This document shows, in pieces, positions 8,957 through 17,434 of a stretch of DNA of 64,000 bases. The DNA comes from Paenibacillus puerhi (GTDB taxonomy: Bacteria; Bacillota; Bacilli; Paenibacillales; NBRC-103111), in the NCBI RefSeq assembly GCF_009846885.1, contig NZ_WUWM01000009.1, positions 62,001-126,000 of the forward strand, in the 5' to 3' direction. Every line of letters begins with the position of its first letter. Within the stretch, counting starts at the first letter, position 1. The notes under the pieces are model-generated. The model was given only the letters and a program-made list of their open reading frames with translations. It ran no database searches and was not told where the DNA came from. The translations under genes were made by a program, and so were the position numbers.

Positions 8957-10147
8957 ATGCGGTTCAATATTCAGCGGCTGCGTCAATGGATTACGCCGGC
9001 CAGCAGTTATCTCGGAATCGAATTCACAGACTCTGCGGTGAAGCTGGCAGAGCTTACTATAAAACAAGGAGCCCCGGCGCTCCTTACATCCTGTATTCAG
9101 GAGCCCTTGCCGAAGCACGCTGTTCAGGACGGCAAAATGCTGGAGCCCCAGGAGGTCGTCCGCGCCCTTCAGACGGCCAAGGCCAGGCTAAAGAAACAGA
9201 CCAAGCGGGCTCATATTTGCTTGCCGAGTCAGAACGTCATGGTTCGGTTTATGAAATTTCCGGATATTCCGTTGAAGGAGCTCCGCGAGGTCATTACCTT
9301 TGAAATGAAGCATACGATTCATTTACCCTTCGAAGACCCTGTTTTCGACTTCGTCAAACTGACCGGAACCCATAATCAAAGATCATCCGCAAAGACATGG
9401 AAACGCGAGCCCAAGGCGAATAAACCGGGGGCTCTGGCGGCCAAGGAAGCGGCTGCGGCTTCGTATCCCTTGTTCGGGGGCGAGAACCATGATCCGTTTG
9501 CGGACCTGGCCAAGACGGATGCGGCGGAGGAGCAGTTGTGTGACGTAATGCTTGTTGCAGTTCCCCGAGCGATGGTGGAGGAATATGTGGAGGTTTTCAA
9601 GCAGGCGGGCATTAAGCTGGCCAGTGTCGAGATTAAGGCGTTGTCCTTGTTCCGATGCTTGCAGACCTTGCCGGAGCAGCCTCAAGGGACGTACCTGTTG
9701 ATCGATGTCAATGACACGATATGCGATGTCAATGTGTTCTCCGGTACGCAGCTGAAAATATCCCGAAATGTACAAGTGGCTTTTGCGGATCTGGAACAGA
9801 CAAAGGAGGCAAGTGATGATTCCTTTTCCTGGTTGTCCGACATGAGCGACCTGGAAGGCTCCAGCTTTACGAATGCCTGCAGCGAGCTCGCGCATGAGCT
9901 GGAGCGGCTGATCAACTTTTATAAGTATACCTTGAACAACCGTAACGAAGAATTTCTCAAGCTTTATATCGCAGGCGATGCGAAGCGGCTGAATGAGATA
10001 GCCGAGTATTTGCAGGATCGGCTTTCCCTGAACGTGATTAAGCTGGACGTGCAGGCGGAGTGGGGGAGCTCACCGACGATGAAAGGCATCTCCTCTGCAG
10101 CATTCGCAGCAACGATCGGTCTTGCACTGCGGGGTGCGGAGACATGA
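8957..10147 (+). CDS. pilM: Pilus assembly actin-like ATPase PilM
   Basis: The 396-residue cytoplasmic protein of the FtsA/actin fold is an alignment-complex subunit that binds the N-terminal tail of PilN. Visible are YLGIEFTDSAVKLAEL (phosphate-1 region), LIDVNDTICDVNVFSG (phosphate-2) and an adenosine-type segment LYIAGDAKRLNEIAEYL. An acidic and Lys-rich insert lies at about 140-185. ATG 8957 is preceded by AGGAG at 11 bases; a GTG at 8945 is less likely. Its stop overlaps the pilN start in an ATGA, indicating coupled translation. Confidence 0.9.
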   Translation: MRFNIQRLRQWITPASSYLGIEFTDSAVKLAELTIKQGAPALLTSCIQEPLPKHAVQDGKMLEPQEVVRALQTAKARLKKQTKRAHICLPSQNVMVRFMKFPDIPLKELREVITFEMKHTIHLPFEDPVFDFVKLTGTHNQRSSAKTWKREPKANKPGALAAKEAAAASYPLFGGENHDPFADLAKTDAAEEQLCDVMLVAVPRAMVEEYVEVFKQAGIKLASVEIKALSLFRCLQTLPEQPQGTYLLIDVNDTICDVNVFSGTQLKISRNVQVAFADLEQTKEASDDSFSWLSDMSDLEGSSFTNACSELAHELERLINFYKYTLNNRNEEFLKLYIAGDAKRLNEIAEYLQDRLSLNVIKLDVQAEWGSSPTMKGISSAAFAATIGLALRGAET

Positions 10148-11127
10148 ACTCGATCAACCTCCTTCCCCGAAAGCCGAGAAGCGAGCGGCTGTTCTGGCCG
10201 GTGCTGAGCGTAACGGCGCTGACCGTGGTTCTATCCTTCGGAACGCTGGCGGTTTTTCAATACAAGCTCAGCGAGACCTCTGTGCAGCACGCGCAGTACA
10301 AGCAGCAGCTGCAAGCGCGTATCCAGGTGCTTCAGCAGCAGCATGTGGAAGAACCGCGGACAGCCGACTACCGCCGGCTGCTTCAGGAGGTCAAAAGCCT
10401 GGAGGGGAGACGGGTAGATTGGCTGCCCTCTCTACACGGCATAACGTCTTCGCTTCCTGAGGCTGCCCGCTTGCTGAGCGTGCGGAAAGCGGACGCTGCC
10501 GGAGGGGAGTCCTCTGTCCCCGCTGCCGCTCAAGCGTCTCAGGCAGCAGGCCTCTTGCCAAGTCAAAAGCTCGTTGCCTTGCTGGAGTTTTCTGATTTCA
10601 AGCAAATCGCCGATTATGTCTTGAATATGAAGAAAAATGAGATTTTTCAAGATGTCGCTATCGTATCCGTTGAGAAGAAGGAAATTATATTGCCCGTACC
10701 TGTTGCTATGGCGGCAGCAAGCCATACCGGCATAGACCGGCGGCCTTCGGATCCCACGCTGAAGGAAAAGTTTCTGCAAGAAACCAAGCAGCAGAAGCAA
10801 GCCCCTTTGGCCACCAAGTCGGAGGAGTTGCTGTCAGAGCTGGATTGGCTGATCAGCGGCAAAATGTACGAGCAGGAGCACGGGGTGACCTTGCCGGACA
10901 GGCGGTTTACAAGTGAAAATCCCGTCGGAAGCTCGCCCATTAGCGAGGATGAATTAAAGAAGGCGCGGGAGCAGGTCAATAAGTTCGAGGCGATGTTCGA
11001 GCAGACCGGTCCGGCGCCGGAAGAGCAGCAGGATACGGGCGCGGACACTCCGGCGATGGAGAAAAAAGCGGTCGTGTACACGGTGAATCTGGAGATTTTG
11101 ACCAAGCCGATTACGATTACTCCCTAG
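10144..11127 (+). CDS. pilN: Pilus assembly protein PilN
   Basis: The first residues MNSINLLPRKPRSER are the conserved PilM-binding tail (INLLP). One transmembrane helix follows at about 19-38, then a coiled-coil region and a ferredoxin-like periplasm-facing domain. At 327 residues it is longer than Gram-negative PilN (about 180-200). The extra length is an Ala/Gln-rich linker near 120-140 and a charged C-terminal segment with LDWLISGKMYEQEHG and a run of Glu and Gln. The start overlaps the pilM stop, and pilO follows almost directly. Confidence 0.85.
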   Translation: MNSINLLPRKPRSERLFWPVLSVTALTVVLSFGTLAVFQYKLSETSVQHAQYKQQLQARIQVLQQQHVEEPRTADYRRLLQEVKSLEGRRVDWLPSLHGITSSLPEAARLLSVRKADAAGGESSVPAAAQASQAAGLLPSQKLVALLEFSDFKQIADYVLNMKKNEIFQDVAIVSVEKKEIILPVPVAMAAASHTGIDRRPSDPTLKEKFLQETKQQKQAPLATKSEELLSELDWLISGKMYEQEHGVTLPDRRFTSENPVGSSPISEDELKKAREQVNKFEAMFEQTGPAPEEQQDTGADTPAMEKKAVVYTVNLEILTKPITITP

Positions 11128-11136
11128 GTGATACTT

Positions 11137-11949
11137 ATGAACAATACACAATGGAATGAGTTATGGAGCCGTTTGAGGACTCCTCAGGTCATCATGACGG
11201 GGGCCATCGTGGGCAGCGTTCTGCTGCTCGGCGTTTATTTTACTCAAGCGGTGTATCCTGCGCTGGCTATTTCCCGTGCGGAGAATATGGAAATTAAGGT
11301 GCTAGAGAGTCAGCGGGCTGTCTTGGAGCAGACGCCTGTACCGGTGAAGGTGCGGGACGCGGAGGTTGCCGCCCTGCTGCAGCGGGTGCCGACTCAGCCC
11401 GAGATTCCCCGATTTCTATATGAGCTGCTGAATGCCGAAGGAGACTCGGGGGTTGTGATGCAATCCTATAGTACAGGCGCTCAGACCAGGAACGTAGAGG
11501 GGCGGACCGTCATCGATACCCAAACCAACACGGTTCAGACGCAAGCCGCCCAGCCTTCCGCGGTTCAGGGGAATGGACTCGTCGAGCTGAATGTGAATCT
11601 GACGGTTAGCGGAACTTATGCGGGGCTGCAGCAATTTCTCGGGAAGCTTCAACAGTCGGAGCGGCTGGTTTCGGTCAACTCGTGGGTGATGACTGCGAAT
11701 CAAGAGCGGGCCAAGGCAGTCTCGGTGCCAGGGCAGACGGCGGCTTCCGTGTCGGAAGTCTTCGGCGCGGGTGAAGCGGCAAGCGTTGCCGTTCATCGTA
11801 TGGAGCTTCAGCTCAGCCTATACGCGGCCCCTGCCTATGAAAGCAAGCTGGGTACGCTGGAAGCGATGCCTGCGCAAGCGCCCGATGCGCGCGTAGATCC
11901 CACCTTGACCGATCAGGTGTTCTATCCTCTGCTGACGCCTGTACCTTAA
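11137..11949 (+). CDS. pilO: Pilus assembly protein PilO
   Basis: This 270-residue bitopic membrane protein partners PilN. A single N-terminal membrane span (about 17-38) precedes a coiled coil and a PilO-type ferredoxin-like domain with SGTYAGLQQFLGKLQQSERLVSV. ATG 11137 follows AGGTG at 6 bases, and the site overlaps the end of pilN. GTG 11128 is the alternative start. A Thr/Gln/Ala-rich loop precedes the domain. Together with PilM and PilN it forms the alignment complex. Confidence 0.85.
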   Translation: MNNTQWNELWSRLRTPQVIMTGAIVGSVLLLGVYFTQAVYPALAISRAENMEIKVLESQRAVLEQTPVPVKVRDAEVAALLQRVPTQPEIPRFLYELLNAEGDSGVVMQSYSTGAQTRNVEGRTVIDTQTNTVQTQAAQPSAVQGNGLVELNVNLTVSGTYAGLQQFLGKLQQSERLVSVNSWVMTANQERAKAVSVPGQTAASVSEVFGAGEAASVAVHRMELQLSLYAAPAYESKLGTLEAMPAQAPDARVDPTLTDQVFYPLLTPVP

Positions 11950-11977
11950 CACTCAATGAGGAAAGGAATGGGACTCG

Positions 11978-12604
11978 ATGAAGTTGAAAATCGCGCTTAG
12001 CCTGGCGCTGTTGTCTACCGTTCTGTACGGCACCGCCTTTGCCGAAAGCGGGTTTCGTCAGATCGATGCGATGTTCTCGCAAATCAATCTGACGATGAAT
12101 GGCCAGAAGGCCGATCTGCGGGGCGACGTCATGTTCTATGAGGGCTCGATCTATGTGCCCCTGCGCAGTTTATCCGAGGCTCTCGGGGCGGAAGTCAGCT
12201 GGAATGGTCAGACTCAAACGGTCGATGTCGACTTCACCTCGGACAAAACGAAGGATATCTACAACGCTTCCCAGAAGGCGATGTACCAGTACTTGATCAT
12301 GCAGAATAATGCCATCACGGCGGAGTTTATAGCTGCCTTCAAGCGCGACGACGCTACCCGGCTGGTCAGCAACAACAAGCGGTATGGCGAGCTGCGGGAC
12401 GTCGCCAAGCAGCTTGGCGATGAGCCTGTAGCGCTGCTTTTCGATAAAATGATGGCCTCCATGCAAATCGTCATTAGCGGCTGGGACGATAAGCAAGCAA
12501 GCGATTACCGGCTGGGTTGGGCTTTATTCAATGACTATGCCAAAACGCTCAACGCCTCGCTCGCGGACAAGGTGACGGATCTGGCCAAAAATGAGCCCAA
12601 GTAA
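11978..12604 (+). CDS. Secreted stalk-domain (copper amine oxidase N-like) protein
   Basis: The 208-residue protein has a signal peptide (MKLKIALSLALLSTVLYGTAFA, cleavage after AFA). A single copper-amine-oxidase-type stalk repeat follows, with YVPLRSLSEALGAEVSWNGQ at about residues 48-67. The C-terminal half is helical and of unknown role. Such stalk domains are common on wall-associated proteins of Paenibacillus and do not by themselves bind copper. It is the last + strand gene of the pilM-N-O run, 28 bases after pilO, so a role in carrying the pilus through the cell wall is possible but only inferred. Confidence 0.75.
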   Translation: MKLKIALSLALLSTVLYGTAFAESGFRQIDAMFSQINLTMNGQKADLRGDVMFYEGSIYVPLRSLSEALGAEVSWNGQTQTVDVDFTSDKTKDIYNASQKAMYQYLIMQNNAITAEFIAAFKRDDATRLVSNNKRYGELRDVAKQLGDEPVALLFDKMMASMQIVISGWDDKQASDYRLGWALFNDYAKTLNASLADKVTDLAKNEPK

Positions 12605-12620
12605 GTTGGTCCAAGAAGGA

Positions 12621-12666
12621 AAAACGGACATTACTGATCCCATGAGGGAATTGTAATGTCCGTTTT
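12621..12666. terminator. Bidirectional terminator between convergent pilus genes
   Basis: A 14-bp perfect stem AAAACGGACATTAC (12621-12634) pairs with 12653-12666. The stop codon of the minus-strand minor prepilin (12631-12633) lies inside the stem, so the last codons of that gene double as terminator. Confidence 0.85.
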
Positions 12667-13206
12667 GTATGCGTACGTCTGCTGCTTGCCCTTCTGATTG
12701 GCCAGCAGCAGCAGTTGAAACTGCAGGTGAAGGTACTTGACCTGAATGTGGCTGCTTGACGCGCTGCTGGTCTGTCCGTCCTGAGTAAGGAAGTAGGTGC
12801 TGGCTTCGGTGACATCGCGGGCGAGCACTGTGGGGGGCAGCGAAGCTCCGTTCCGGACCGTCTCGACCATGATCGCTTGCCCGGGGATGTCCAGGTAATA
12901 CCGAGTGAGGTTATCTGTCCGGCTGGCGGTTTCGTAAAGCGTCAGGAAATCCTTCCGCTCGGCGGTAGCCGTCCCTGTCGGAGCAATCGAATCGTACTTC
13001 TGCTCCCGCAGCTTGCCGATCATATGATTCGTCACGGCTCTGGCTTCCGCCTGCGCCTGCTGGCGGGCGAAGGTGACCTGATTGCCCGCGCTCAACTGGC
13101 TCAGCGCCATCGTAATGACGCCTGCTATGATGCCCACGAGCAGGATGGCAGCGAGCAGCTCGACAAGGGTGAATCCGTTTTGGTTTCGGAGATTGATTTT
13201 CATCAT
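12631..13206 (-). CDS. Minor prepilin with type IV N-terminal methylation motif
   Basis: The 191-residue protein starts MMKINLRNQNG, with cleavage before FTLVELLAAILLVGIIAGVITMAL and Glu +5 present. The ~155-residue globular part is unlike the major pilin and resembles pseudopilins of the PilW/ComGF type by position only. Its start overlaps the stop of the preceding minor prepilin by 4 bases (13203-13206), so the two are coupled. It runs convergent to the pil operon and shares a bidirectional terminator with it. Confidence 0.87.
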   Translation of the reverse strand: MMKINLRNQNGFTLVELLAAILLVGIIAGVITMALSQLSAGNQVTFARQQAQAEARAVTNHMIGKLREQKYDSIAPTGTATAERKDFLTLYETASRTDNLTRYYLDIPGQAIMVETVRNGASLPPTVLARDVTEASTYFLTQDGQTSSASSSHIQVKYLHLQFQLLLLANQKGKQQTYAYKTDITIPSWDQ

Positions 13207-13751
13207 AACGGGTTCCTATCCAAATAGCTTTGTATCGCGTAGCTGCTCCCGGCCCCTGTCGGGATTACTTCAACTTGAATTAAGGAGAAATGGTCGGCTA
13301 CATGGAGGGTGTATTTCGTATTCCCCTCACCCAACGAGTACTTCTGATTGTCAGCATCCGGGATCGGCACGTTCGTGATCTGGACTTTATACTGCCTGTC
13401 CGCTGCGCTCGGATAGTAGACAGCCTCGGCTTGATAGGGCGCCGTGACGGTTTGGCGAAGGAAGGTCAGCGTAACCGTCTGCGGGGCATCGGCGCCAGGG
13501 TTAGGCAAGGTGGACGAGGCGCTGGTCGGCGGGAACCAAATATTCAGCGTCGCCGCTCCGGTGCTGAAGCTCGTTTTCACCTGCTCCATGACGGAGCGGG
13601 CAATATCTACCGACACGTCGCGGCGCTGCTCTCGGCTTGAAGCCGCAAACAACTGGTTGTACATATACGTAAAGGCGAGGATCACCAGGGACAAAATAAC
13701 CAGGCTCGCCAAAATTTCGACAAGAGTCAGCCCTTTTTGATTTCTTACCAA
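13203..13751 (-). CDS. Minor prepilin with type IV N-terminal methylation motif
   Basis: The leader ends at NQKG, with cleavage before LTLVEILASLVILSLVILAFTYMYNQL. Glu +5 is present. I prefer a TTG start at 13751 because AAGGGTGA lies about 6 bases upstream; the GTG at 13760 is inside that ribosome site. This gives 182 residues and a very short leader, MVRNQKG. Later segments include an Ala/Pro-rich loop and GSSYAIQSYLDRNPL at the end. It is the first gene of a two-gene minor pilin operon divergent from the PilX-like gene. Confidence 0.85.
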   Translation of the reverse strand: MVRNQKGLTLVEILASLVILSLVILAFTYMYNQLFAASSREQRRDVSVDIARSVMEQVKTSFSTGAATLNIWFPPTSASSTLPNPGADAPQTVTLTFLRQTVTAPYQAEAVYYPSAADRQYKVQITNVPIPDADNQKYSLGEGNTKYTLHVADHFSLIQVEVIPTGAGSSYAIQSYLDRNPL

Positions 13752-13772
13752 ATTTTTCACCCTTTCAATAAA

Positions 13773-13798
13773 GGACTATGATACTATAAATATAGTCC
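13773..13798. promoter_or_regulatory. Inverted repeat in the divergent minor-pilin / PilX promoter region
   Basis: GGACTAT (13773-13779) and ATAGTCC (13792-13798) form a perfect 7-bp inverted repeat around an AT-rich 12-bp centre. It lies between two divergent pilus genes. It may be an operator controlling both; no protein is assigned. Confidence 0.45.
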
Positions 13799-13826
13799 AA
13801 AAATCATGATGAGGGAATGGGGAAGC

Positions 13827-15797
13827 ATGAAAAAGTTTTGGAGAAATGAACGCGGCGCAGCCCTTATTCTTGCTCTGATGCTTAGCATGGTTATTGCCGT
13901 CTCGTTGACGGCGTTAGTGCTGAGTACACAGCAGGGCCAGCGTAACTCCATTCATGACGGCCATGCCGAGCGGGCCAACTATGTGGCCGAATCGGGCGCT
14001 GTCATCGTCAAGCGTCTGGTTAAAAATGCGGCGGCCAACCAGGTGAGGGTGCGAGAGATGAGCGAGGCGGATCTGAACAAGGTCCTTGGAGATATTAAAC
14101 CATCCTTTACGCTCGATGGGACGAACACCTTGAGGATCAGCTCCACCAAGGAAAACGAGAGCTTTCTCGTAAATGTCTCAGGTAAATCTAAATATACCGA
14201 AAATCTGCAACGAGAAACAACGATCACGCTTCCTATTCTGCTCAATACCGCTGGCGGAGGGACGGGCGGAGACGGCATGGGCATCTTCGGCGACGATGTG
14301 GTCGGCACGTCGGTGACAGCCGCGAATACGGCGATGACGAAGCAATGGGTCCGGCACTGGGAGGATCCCAAGCAATCCGCTCCGGGAGAATACTACGGAA
14401 TTCTGAACTACCAGGAGCAGATGACGAATTACTTTAGCCAACAGGTGGATGCAGCGGATAAAGGGAAGCCTTTCTTTCGTACATCCTCGATTTCCCCGGT
14501 GACTCCCGCTCCGACTGCTTTCGCGGATGGCCGGAGCTATACAAGCCAACTATGCTCGCAGACCAGCTTCGATTACCAGAGTCCTCATCTAAGCGGCACC
14601 ATCTATTGCAAAGAATCGATCACGATCTATCTGGATCAGATGCAGCTTTCAGGGACCATTATGTCGGATGGCGACATTATCGTCAAGGGAGCTCGTTCCG
14701 GGTCCCAGGAAGTGAGCAATTTTCAGCTATCGGGGAAATTGGTGGCCAAAGGCAATGTGACGTTTGAGCATAAAATAAGAAAAGGTACGATTTCCGGAAA
14801 CCTATACGCCGGAGGCCATGTTGTTTTTAACCAACCTGTTGCCAATGACGGGGAAGAAGTCGTATTCTCCGGAGAGATTGTCAGCCAGGGGATGATTCAG
14901 TTCAAGTCCCAGGTGACCAGATTTACTTCAAGCGGTCGCATGATCTCTGGAAAGTCTATCCAATTTGACGGCAATCTTGGCGGTAATTTGACGTTTAAAG
15001 ATAATGCCAAGCTTCATAGTCAAGATAGTATTTTATTTAATGGAACTTTGGACGGCGTCAAGTTTGCCCCCCAAACTGAAATATACGCGAAGAAGGACAT
15101 TGAATTTGGCAAAACTCTTCAAAACGGTACGGTACTCTCCAAGGTAGCTGCGGGCTCCAGGGTGACCTTCTCCGGCAATCTGGACAGAACGACAGTCACA
15201 GGCGACGTGATTGCGAACGGGCTGCTAGCCTTCCATGGAAACATCAATGACGGTACGGTGTTTAAGGGCAATCTGGTTAACAATTCCACTACAACCGATT
15301 TGATGTTTAACGCGGGGAGTCGCCTTGTGGTGGAAAAGTCGATTTACTCGGCAAGGGGAATTGACTTCCGGCAGCTGAACGGGCTGAAGGTGGGGCGCTT
15401 CGAGCTGCCGCTGGAGGACAACGACAGATACGGTGCGATCTACGCATATGGCGACATTAGGATGTCGATGACTCTGAGCTATCTGAACGTGTCGGGAGCG
15501 ATCCTGTCCAGAGACCAATCGGTTATTTTCCCCAAGCTGTTCGGATGCAATGCCAAGAGCGATTGTTATGTAGGCAGCTTTGTGGCCGGAACGGCAGGCA
15601 TTCAATTCAATCACAATCTCGATGGCTTCATGTACTTCGGGGGATTAAGCACGGCCCAGCACATTAGATACAACGGGAATCAAAATGGCCCGCCCAATAC
15701 GATCCGTATCGCGCGTCAAGCTCCGAAGGGCTATACCGAGGGTGCAGGCGGCAATGATGGGGTCATCCGTTTCGGAGGCTGGAAGACTAAGAGCTAA
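13827..15797 (+). CDS. PilX-like pilus protein with a repetitive beta-strand body
   Basis: The N-terminus MKKFWRNERG, followed by AALILALMLSMVIAVSLTALVLS, resembles PilX-type minor pilins, which also lack Glu +5. The next ~120 residues include YVAESGAVIVKRLV, common in PilX. From about residue 250 to 560 the chain is built of ~20-22-residue units of alternating polar and hydrophobic strands (motifs such as SGKLVAKGNVTFEH, SGEIVSQGMIQFKS, FSGNLDRTTVTGDV). These suggest a bactofilin-like or solenoid beta-helix. Cysteine pairs lie near residues 250-268 (LCSQTS, YCKES) and 580-586. At 656 residues it is about three times normal PilX length. ATG 13827 follows GGGGA; ATG 13806 lacks a ribosome site. 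It could be a tip adhesin or scaffold; this is inference. Confidence 0.75.
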   Translation: MKKFWRNERGAALILALMLSMVIAVSLTALVLSTQQGQRNSIHDGHAERANYVAESGAVIVKRLVKNAAANQVRVREMSEADLNKVLGDIKPSFTLDGTNTLRISSTKENESFLVNVSGKSKYTENLQRETTITLPILLNTAGGGTGGDGMGIFGDDVVGTSVTAANTAMTKQWVRHWEDPKQSAPGEYYGILNYQEQMTNYFSQQVDAADKGKPFFRTSSISPVTPAPTAFADGRSYTSQLCSQTSFDYQSPHLSGTIYCKESITIYLDQMQLSGTIMSDGDIIVKGARSGSQEVSNFQLSGKLVAKGNVTFEHKIRKGTISGNLYAGGHVVFNQPVANDGEEVVFSGEIVSQGMIQFKSQVTRFTSSGRMISGKSIQFDGNLGGNLTFKDNAKLHSQDSILFNGTLDGVKFAPQTEIYAKKDIEFGKTLQNGTVLSKVAAGSRVTFSGNLDRTTVTGDVIANGLLAFHGNINDGTVFKGNLVNNSTTTDLMFNAGSRLVVEKSIYSARGIDFRQLNGLKVGRFELPLEDNDRYGAIYAYGDIRMSMTLSYLNVSGAILSRDQSVIFPKLFGCNAKSDCYVGSFVAGTAGIQFNHNLDGFMYFGGLSTAQHIRYNGNQNGPPNTIRIARQAPKGYTEGAGGNDGVIRFGGWKTKS

Positions 15798-15813
15798 CAT
15801 CCGCTCAGCAGCG

Positions 15814-15846
15814 AGACCGCACCCCTTAGGGACGCGGTCTTGTTTA
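15814..15846 (+). terminator. Terminator after the PilX-like gene
   Basis: AGACCGC (15814-15820) pairs with 15834-15840. An inner CCC/GGG pairing extends the stem and a TGTTTA tail follows. Confidence 0.65.
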
Positions 15847-15929
15847 GTTACCAGGGGAACGTATATTGCCTCTGCTAACGGGGAAGAATAATTGCAGTAA
15901 AAAATTCAAGCTGAGGGAAGGGTTGCAGC

Positions 15930-16136
15930 ATGGACTTTACAAGCCAGGATATCGCGGTGATTGAGCAGGCGCTGCAGATTGCCATACGTTCTCAAAGTGA
16001 GTCTGGTAAAGCCCAGTCCTATCAGGAAGTATTGAGCAAGCTGAAGCTAAGGGCATCGGCCGCTATGACCTCATCGCATCTTGCCTTCCAGGACGGGTTC
16101 CGATTCGACTATGACGACTCAACGGACCTGGAATGA
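15930..16136 (+). CDS. Small acidic protein, unknown function
   Basis: The 68-residue protein starts at ATG 15930 behind GAGGGAAGGG. It is predicted mainly helical (MDFTSQDIAVIEQALQIAIR, then a Lys/Leu-rich segment) and ends in an acidic tail rich in Asp. It has no signal peptide, membrane span or cysteines. It lies downstream of the PilX terminator and upstream of a very strong bidirectional terminator, so it is probably transcribed alone. I do not recognise the family. Confidence 0.65.
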   Translation: MDFTSQDIAVIEQALQIAIRSQSESGKAQSYQEVLSKLKLRASAAMTSSHLAFQDGFRFDYDDSTDLE

Positions 16137-16166
16137 GTATCCGTTCCAAGAACGAACGATCTAACG

Positions 16167-16218
16167 GCCAAACAAGGCCTGCTGCGAATGCACTATCTCG
16201 CAGCAGGCCTTGTTTGGC
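16167..16218. terminator. Strong bidirectional terminator, 21-bp stem
   Basis: Bases 16167-16187 pair perfectly with 16198-16218, with a 10-nt loop. It separates the 68-residue gene from the convergent CruF-like gene, whose stop codon begins at the last base of the stem. Confidence 0.9.
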
Positions 16219-17084
16219 TATCGCCCCGGGTGCGCTGCACGCAGCAGGAACAGCAACGCCAGCAGGGATAAGTTAAGCGCAGCGGCCCACCAAAGCCCGC
16301 TTCGGACCGCAAGCGTCAGGAATAAGGATTCCATCGTGAGCAGCAGCAGTAGCGGCATCAACGGGGTTTTGGAGACGGACCTATCCCGCCCGTCCAAATA
16401 TTCATCATGTAAATAGTTAACGAGGCTAATGATGAGCAGAGCCGTTAGCCACCAGTAGATATAGCTGCTCCAGGTCATCAGCTCCCAAGGCCGAATGCCG
16501 ACGGAGTGCCGTTCGGCAATCCAAGCCTGACCGGAAAACGGAGCGGATACAGGCTTTAGGAGCAGCTCGATGGAGCTGACCATACTGGCTGCCCAAATCG
16601 CCGGGAGCCAGAAGCTTCTGCGCTTGCTTTGGCGCCGTTCTTTCTTCAGGCTTGGCAGTCCGGCGGACAGCTTCTCTGACAGGGTGAAGCCGCGCGAGGT
16701 ACCCGGAGCAGGCTTTATCGGCGCGAACGCCTTGGCGATGATAAGCAGCATGCACCAAGCGAACGGGATCGCGAGTGGGACGCCCAGCACGAGCGGGGCG
16801 AAGCTCGACGGGTGTGCGTAGGCGCCGAACCAGGGTCCCGCCTGCAGGCTCAGCCATCCCGCCGCGTACGAGATGCTGGAGCATATGACGAACAGCAGCA
16901 GCGCTTGTCTGGCTCCGAACTTGCGGGCGTACCACAAGAGAGCCGTGATGCCCCCAAGGATCAGATGAATGCCGTTTGCCCAGGCCAGCCAGCGGGCCGG
17001 GAGACTGCCGCCGAGCAGCAAAAATCCGCAGGCGAACCAGAGCAGGTAAAGGACGGACAACCGTACCAGCCACTTGTTCACCAT
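16218..17084 (-). CDS. CruF-like / carotenoid biosynthesis family membrane protein
   Basis: The 288-residue polytopic protein has about seven hydrophobic spans. The central segment with HPSSFAPLVLGVPLAIPFAW matches the signature region of the DUF422 family, whose characterised members (CruF) hydrate C50 or acyclic carotenoids. Substrate here cannot be told from sequence. I chose ATG 17084 (MVNKWLVRL) with AAAAGG 9 bases upstream; ATG 17090 is also possible. No other carotenoid gene is nearby. It overlaps a 70-residue reading frame by 7 bases. Confidence 0.6.
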   Translation of the reverse strand: MVNKWLVRLSVLYLLWFACGFLLLGGSLPARWLAWANGIHLILGGITALLWYARKFGARQALLLFVICSSISYAAGWLSLQAGPWFGAYAHPSSFAPLVLGVPLAIPFAWCMLLIIAKAFAPIKPAPGTSRGFTLSEKLSAGLPSLKKERRQSKRRSFWLPAIWAASMVSSIELLLKPVSAPFSGQAWIAERHSVGIRPWELMTWSSYIYWWLTALLIISLVNYLHDEYLDGRDRSVSKTPLMPLLLLLTMESLFLTLAVRSGLWWAAALNLSLLALLFLLRAAHPGR

Positions 17085-17290
17085 GCCCATCGGCCTTTTG
17101 CGGTCTCCGCCGCTTGACGGCAAGTCTCGTCACGTCTGTGCCTCCACCGGACTCGATCGCGGAGCAGCCGATTGCTCGCCAACGCGGCGGACACGCGCTC
17201 CATGCCGTGAGTAGTATAGGTCAGGGTCACTGGAGGTGTCTGTTCTCTTCTGGGACAACCGGTAAACACAGCAATACGCTTCGATTTCAT
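17078..17290 (-). CDS. Possible small Arg-rich protein coupled to the CruF-like gene
   Basis: A 70-codon frame starts at ATG 17290 with GAGGTGA 6 bases upstream and ends in a TGA overlapping the start of the CruF-like gene (ATGGTGA). It is not the shadow of another gene. The product begins MKSKRIAVFTG and is rich in Arg, with WRHRRDE and a Trp-rich end. I do not recognise it. Ribosome site and coupling argue for it; composition argues weakly against. Confidence 0.4.
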   Translation of the reverse strand: MKSKRIAVFTGCPRREQTPPVTLTYTTHGMERVSAALASNRLLRDRVRWRHRRDETCRQAAETAKGRWAW

Positions 17291-17434
17291 TCTTAGTCAC
17301 CTCAAGTAACGGTTATTGGGGAGGCATGGACGACCCGAGGTTCCTGGCAGCGGGTAGGGAGGTCCATGCTGTGGCTTGGCCGGGCTTCTTTCTTCTATAT
17401 ATATGCCGATGATCGGTGATCTTGCAAAAAGTAA

